This document shows, one piece after another, positions 61,270-64,000 of a stretch of DNA of 64,000 nucleotides. The DNA is taken from positions 310,001 through 374,000 of the forward strand of contig JAGZZT010000001.1 of the NCBI GenBank assembly GCA_018377235.1. The letters are read 5' to 3'. Within the stretch, counting starts at the first letter, position 1; each line of letters begins with the position of its first letter. Under the pieces are notes generated by a model that saw nothing but the letters and a program-made list of their open reading frames with translations, did not search any database and was not told the DNA's origin. This DNA is from Clostridium sp. (GTDB taxonomy: Bacteria; Bacillota; Clostridia; Lachnospirales; Lachnospiraceae). A program made the translations under genes and the position numbers.

Positions 61270-62410
61270 CCGTTTTTCTCTCCTTTTCCTCTTCCCGTTC
61301 CTTTTCCCTCACATATTCATAGACCATCAGACCCAGACGCAGCATCATGGCATCATCGAAATTTCTTATATTCAGTCCCAGGCCTTTCTGAAGTTTGTCC
61401 AGACGATACACCAGCGTATTTCTGTGAATGTAGAGATGCCTTGCCGTCTCCGCCACATTCAGAGAATCTTCAAAAAACTGACGGATCGTAGTCAGCGCTT
61501 CCTCATCCAGCTCCTTAGGTTCCGCCTGAGCGAATACTTCCCGCAGAAATTGTCTGCACAGAGACATGGGAAGGCTACAAATCAGTCTTCCGATTCCCAG
61601 CCTGTCATAGGAAATCACATGCTTTTCCCGAAAAAAAATGCGGCCGGCTTTCATAGCAGTCCAGGCCTCCTCATGGGAGCGGGGCAGAGAGGCCAGTTCT
61701 GTTACTGGTGTTCCAAATGAAAGATAGGCGTCCTGCATTCCTTCCGTGTTAATCACATCGATTATATTCCTGCCTATTTCTTCCATCTGTTCCGTCCCTT
61801 CCCTCTCTCCCAGAGTTCTGATATACACATAGGTTCCCGGCTCAGCTTTAAACAGAACCCCTCCCGCCGGACCTCCGTAAAGAGAGCGGAGAATGTCGAG
61901 AACGGTATCGCGGCCGTTCTCTTTTGCCTTCACTAAAAATGCAGCCCGCCTGGCCTCACTGTTCAGGCGGAGCTGTCTGGCCTGTTCCGAAATTTCCCCG
62001 GGAAGAAGTGTTCCCAGAATCAGATTCCGAAAAAATCCTTCCTTGTCTGTCCGTTCTTCCTGACAGCGGAAAGCACCTGAAAGGGCAACTGCAGACAGGC
62101 GCAGAAAGACAGCAATATCTCCCTCTCCTGTTCCGGCCAGAATAAATCCCCCTTCTTCCCCATCTCCTATTCTGACTCTAAGCAAAAAGATATTTCCGCA
62201 CTGCACGGCTTCTTCTCCTTCTGTCAGAGAATCTGCATATCCTTTTAAGACGTCCTGGGTAATCCTCCCCTTCTTAAGCTCTGCAAAAAGCTTTTCCGCC
62301 CCTTCCGATGCAGCTAAAAACTCTCCGCGCGGCCCGAACAGGGCCAGTGAAAGCCCTGAAGCCTTCCTGATTTCTCCCAGTATATTTTTAAGCGCTCTTT
62401 TTGATACCAA
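61250..62410 (-). CDS. PucR/CdaR-family transcriptional regulator
   Basis: A 386-residue regulator with a variable sensory N-terminus, a central GGDEF-like domain and a C-terminal helix-turn-helix (ETARHLYIHRNTLVYRLDKLQ) typical of the PucR/CdaR family. I start it at TTG 62410: TAGGAGGAA lies just upstream, whereas the ATG at 62458 sits inside the 53-bp palindrome. First gene of a regulator-YesL-BMP-phosphoesterase series. No clear promoter is seen between the palindrome and the start. Confidence 0.85.
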   Translation of the reverse strand: MVSKRALKNILGEIRKASGLSLALFGPRGEFLAASEGAEKLFAELKKGRITQDVLKGYADSLTEGEEAVQCGNIFLLRVRIGDGEEGGFILAGTGEGDIAVFLRLSAVALSGAFRCQEERTDKEGFFRNLILGTLLPGEISEQARQLRLNSEARRAAFLVKAKENGRDTVLDILRSLYGGPAGGVLFKAEPGTYVYIRTLGEREGTEQMEEIGRNIIDVINTEGMQDAYLSFGTPVTELASLPRSHEEAWTAMKAGRIFFREKHVISYDRLGIGRLICSLPMSLCRQFLREVFAQAEPKELDEEALTTIRQFFEDSLNVAETARHLYIHRNTLVYRLDKLQKGLGLNIRNFDDAMMLRLGLMVYEYVREKEREEEKERKTDDRTDV

Positions 62411-62443
62411 GCTGCTTCCTCCTAATTGCTTTCCTGTTTCTGC

Positions 62444-62496
62444 AGCGTCAGTGTGCAAAGGACAACACGCCGTATTGCCCTTTGCACACTGACGCT
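62444..62496 (-). repeat. 53-bp near-perfect palindrome carrying ACTGACGCTAA
   Basis: AGCGTCAGTGTGCAAAGG (62444-62461) pairs perfectly with 62479-62496; the stem continues to about 26 bp through two positions that are A-C mismatches on the plus strand and G-U pairs on the minus strand, so the folded form fits minus-strand RNA. No U-run follows on either strand. It lies between the msmK terminator and the PucR-like start and may be an operator or an RNA element. Confidence 0.75.
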
Positions 62497-62506
62497 AATT
62501 GGAAAA

Positions 62507-62532
62507 GAGGATACTGCCCCAGCAGCATCCTC
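62507..62532 (-). terminator. Terminator of the sugar ABC ATPase gene
   Basis: On the minus strand GAGGATGCTGC, loop TGGG, GCAGTATCCTC: an 11-bp stem with one G-U pair, followed by TTTT. Confidence 0.7.
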
Positions 62533-62576
62533 CCCCGTTGTCACCGCCCTCCTCTCTCGTTCAGGCGGCTCTGAAA

Positions 62577-63689
62577 TTAATTAAAAATTGCGTTTTCAGT
62601 CTCAGTATCAAACGCATGAATCTTTTCTGTATCCATGTAAAGCTTAATTGCCTCGCCCGGTTTTACGCGGACAGACGGATTCACTCTGGCTGTCCAGGTA
62701 GCTGTATCCATGTCAAAGTACAGGAATGTCTCCGCACCCAGCATCTCGTATACGCGGATGGTAGCGTTCAGGCAAGCATCCTTGTTTCCACGCTCAATAT
62801 CAGACTCATCGTGCAGATCCTCCGGACGGATTCCCAGCGTAACTCTCTTTCCGACGTATCCCTTCTCCTTTAAAACAGCTGCTCTCTTGTCATCCAGCTT
62901 AATATCCTGTCCGCAGAATACAAGATGTACGCCCTGCGCGTCTTCCTTCACATCTGCATCTACCATGTTCATCTGAGGGGCCCCGATAAATCCTGCTACG
63001 AACTTGTTGCCCGGCTTGTCATACAGGTTCTCTGGCGTATCTACCTGCTGTACAACTCCATCTTTCATAACAACGATTCTGGTTCCCAGCGTCATAGCCT
63101 CGGTCTGATCATGAGTAACATAGATAATGGTTGTGCCAAGCTTCTGATGGAGCTTGGAAATCTCAATACGCATCTGGCCTCTCAGCTTCGCGTCCAGGTT
63201 GGATAACGGCTCGTCCATCAGGAATACCTTAGGATTTCTTACAATGGCACGTCCCATGGCCACACGCTGTCTCTGACCGCCGGATAAAGCTTTCGGCTTT
63301 CGGTCAAGCAGGTGCTCCAGATCCAGAATCTTTGCAGCTTCATGTACCTTCTTGTCGATTTCGTCTTTCGGAACCTTTCTGATCTTTAATCCGAACGCCA
63401 TGTTCTCGTACACCGTCATGTGGGGATACAGAGCGTAGTTCTGGAATACCATGGCGATATCTCTGTCTTTTGGCTCCACATCGTTCATTCTCTTTCCGTC
63501 AATATACAGGTCGCCGCCTGAAATATCTTCCAGTCCTGCCACCATGCGGAGGGTTGTAGACTTTCCGCAGCCAGACGGACCAACGAAAATAATAAACTCC
63601 TTATCTCCAATCTCCAGGTTAAAGTCCTTTACAGCCTCAAAGCCATTCGGATATTTTTTACAGATATGTTCTAATTTAACTGTTGACAT
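62577..63689 (-). CDS. msmK: Sugar ABC transporter ATPase, MsmK/UgpC family
   Basis: A 370-residue ATPase that energises carbohydrate ABC importers: Walker A GPSGCGKST, signature LSGGQRQRVAMGRA, Walker B FLMDEPLSNLDAKLR, and a C-terminal TOBE/regulatory domain. Members are often shared by several sugar importers. The AAGGAG site precedes the ATG. No permease or binding protein lies here, consistent with a shared ATPase. A LacI regulator lies just upstream on the same strand. Confidence 0.95.
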   Translation of the reverse strand: MSTVKLEHICKKYPNGFEAVKDFNLEIGDKEFIIFVGPSGCGKSTTLRMVAGLEDISGGDLYIDGKRMNDVEPKDRDIAMVFQNYALYPHMTVYENMAFGLKIRKVPKDEIDKKVHEAAKILDLEHLLDRKPKALSGGQRQRVAMGRAIVRNPKVFLMDEPLSNLDAKLRGQMRIEISKLHQKLGTTIIYVTHDQTEAMTLGTRIVVMKDGVVQQVDTPENLYDKPGNKFVAGFIGAPQMNMVDADVKEDAQGVHLVFCGQDIKLDDKRAAVLKEKGYVGKRVTLGIRPEDLHDESDIERGNKDACLNATIRVYEMLGAETFLYFDMDTATWTARVNPSVRVKPGEAIKLYMDTEKIHAFDTETENAIFN

Positions 63690-63798
63690 ATGGATTCTCC
63701 TTCTCTATCAATGATTTCAGCATTCAGATGCATCCAGTATATAAAACTTCTGCCGTATTTTCCACGGCACACCGCACAAAATGCAGACATATTTTTCG

Positions 63799-64000
63799 TT
63801 ATAATGACGAATTGGCTGAGAGATCCTTCACGCTCTCCCGGATCATCAGCTTGGCTGGAAGTGTCACCTGAACCGGCAGCTCCCTCTTTGTCAGAATCCG
63901 GTCGCTTAGCATGTCCACTGCCCTCTCTCCCATGAAATCCATGTACAGACGCATGGTGGTAAGCGGAGGAACCATATATTTTGCTGTAGGAATATCATTA
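63799..64000 (-). CDS. LacI-family regulator, C-terminal part
   Basis: About 66 residues reading IPTAKYMVPPLTTMRLYMDFMGERAVDML and on to VTLPAKLMIRESVKDL then a stop. This is the end of a LacI-type effector domain (the LPAKLMIRES closing strand is characteristic). The rest is outside the window. It runs into msmK with a gap of 109 bases that contains a 6-bp hairpin (TGCCGT/ACGGCA, 63751-63769). Likely sugar-responsive. Confidence 0.85.
   Translation of the reverse strand, partial: NDIPTAKYMVPPLTTMRLYMDFMGERAVDMLSDRILTKRELPVQVTLPAKLMIRESVKDLSANSSL

Overview
The window reads as the chromosome of an anaerobic Gram-positive Clostridia, most likely a Lachnospiraceae (clostridial cluster XIVa) relative. 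The basis is gene content and order (yicC-gmk-rpoZ; ftsK-murE-murF-priA-def-fmt-yugP-rsmB-rlmN-stp-prkC-rsgA-rpe-thiN), strong AGGAGG ribosome sites, moderate GC, and citrate lyase plus radical-SAM genes. The species is not identifiable from sequence alone. I see no rRNA, tRNA, insertion sequence, prophage or CRISPR array. About 45 genes fill the window, most of them on the minus strand.

Layout. 1-1810: rpoZ (cut by the window edge), gmk and yicC, transcribed leftwards from a clear promoter. 2008-3808: a biotin unit, bioB then bioY, behind a BirA-type operator, with a repeat/hairpin between the genes. 3951-4889: a LysR regulator whose ribosome site is buried in a perfect hairpin. 5063-7828: citrate lyase citD-citE-citF. 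7965-13617: five overlapping minus-strand genes that match the uncharacterised STM4011-STM4015 set first named in Salmonella: two radical-SAM enzymes (one fused to a HAD phosphatase), an alkaline-phosphatase-superfamily hydrolase, an ATP-grasp ligase and a leucine-rich-repeat protein. This is the best candidate for an undescribed system here. 13788-17120: citXG (citrate lyase prosthetic-group synthesis and transfer) and rqcH. 17223-20099: serS, then a probable vitamin B6 pair (pdxY plus an ECF S component).

20202-39863: a housekeeping block for cell wall, division and translation (thiN, rpe, rsgA, prkC, stp, rlmN, rsmB, yugP, fmt, def, priA, murF, murE, ftsK, tepA). 40125-41198: citC, so the citrate lyase genes lie in three separate places. 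41371-44919: two tandem SH3-NlpC/P60 hydrolase paralogues. 45141-47883: an ABC importer of the TrpXYZ/COG2984 type. 48240-52615: a phosphate region (PsiE-like membrane protein, PhoR, PhoB/PhoP and a Na/Pi cotransporter with a convincing PhoP box).

52684-64000: dipeptidase, patatin-like lipase, an intergenic region with a terminator and a 168-bp nested-palindrome element, cardiolipin synthase, O-acetylhomoserine sulfhydrylase, a phosphoesterase, an unusual cytoplasmic BMP-domain protein with a YesL-like membrane protein and a PucR/CdaR regulator, a MsmK/UgpC sugar-transport ATPase, and the end of a LacI regulator. Three intergenic hairpins, at about 13.7, 44.95 and 62.45 kb, share the 11-mer ACTGACGCTAA and may be related elements.
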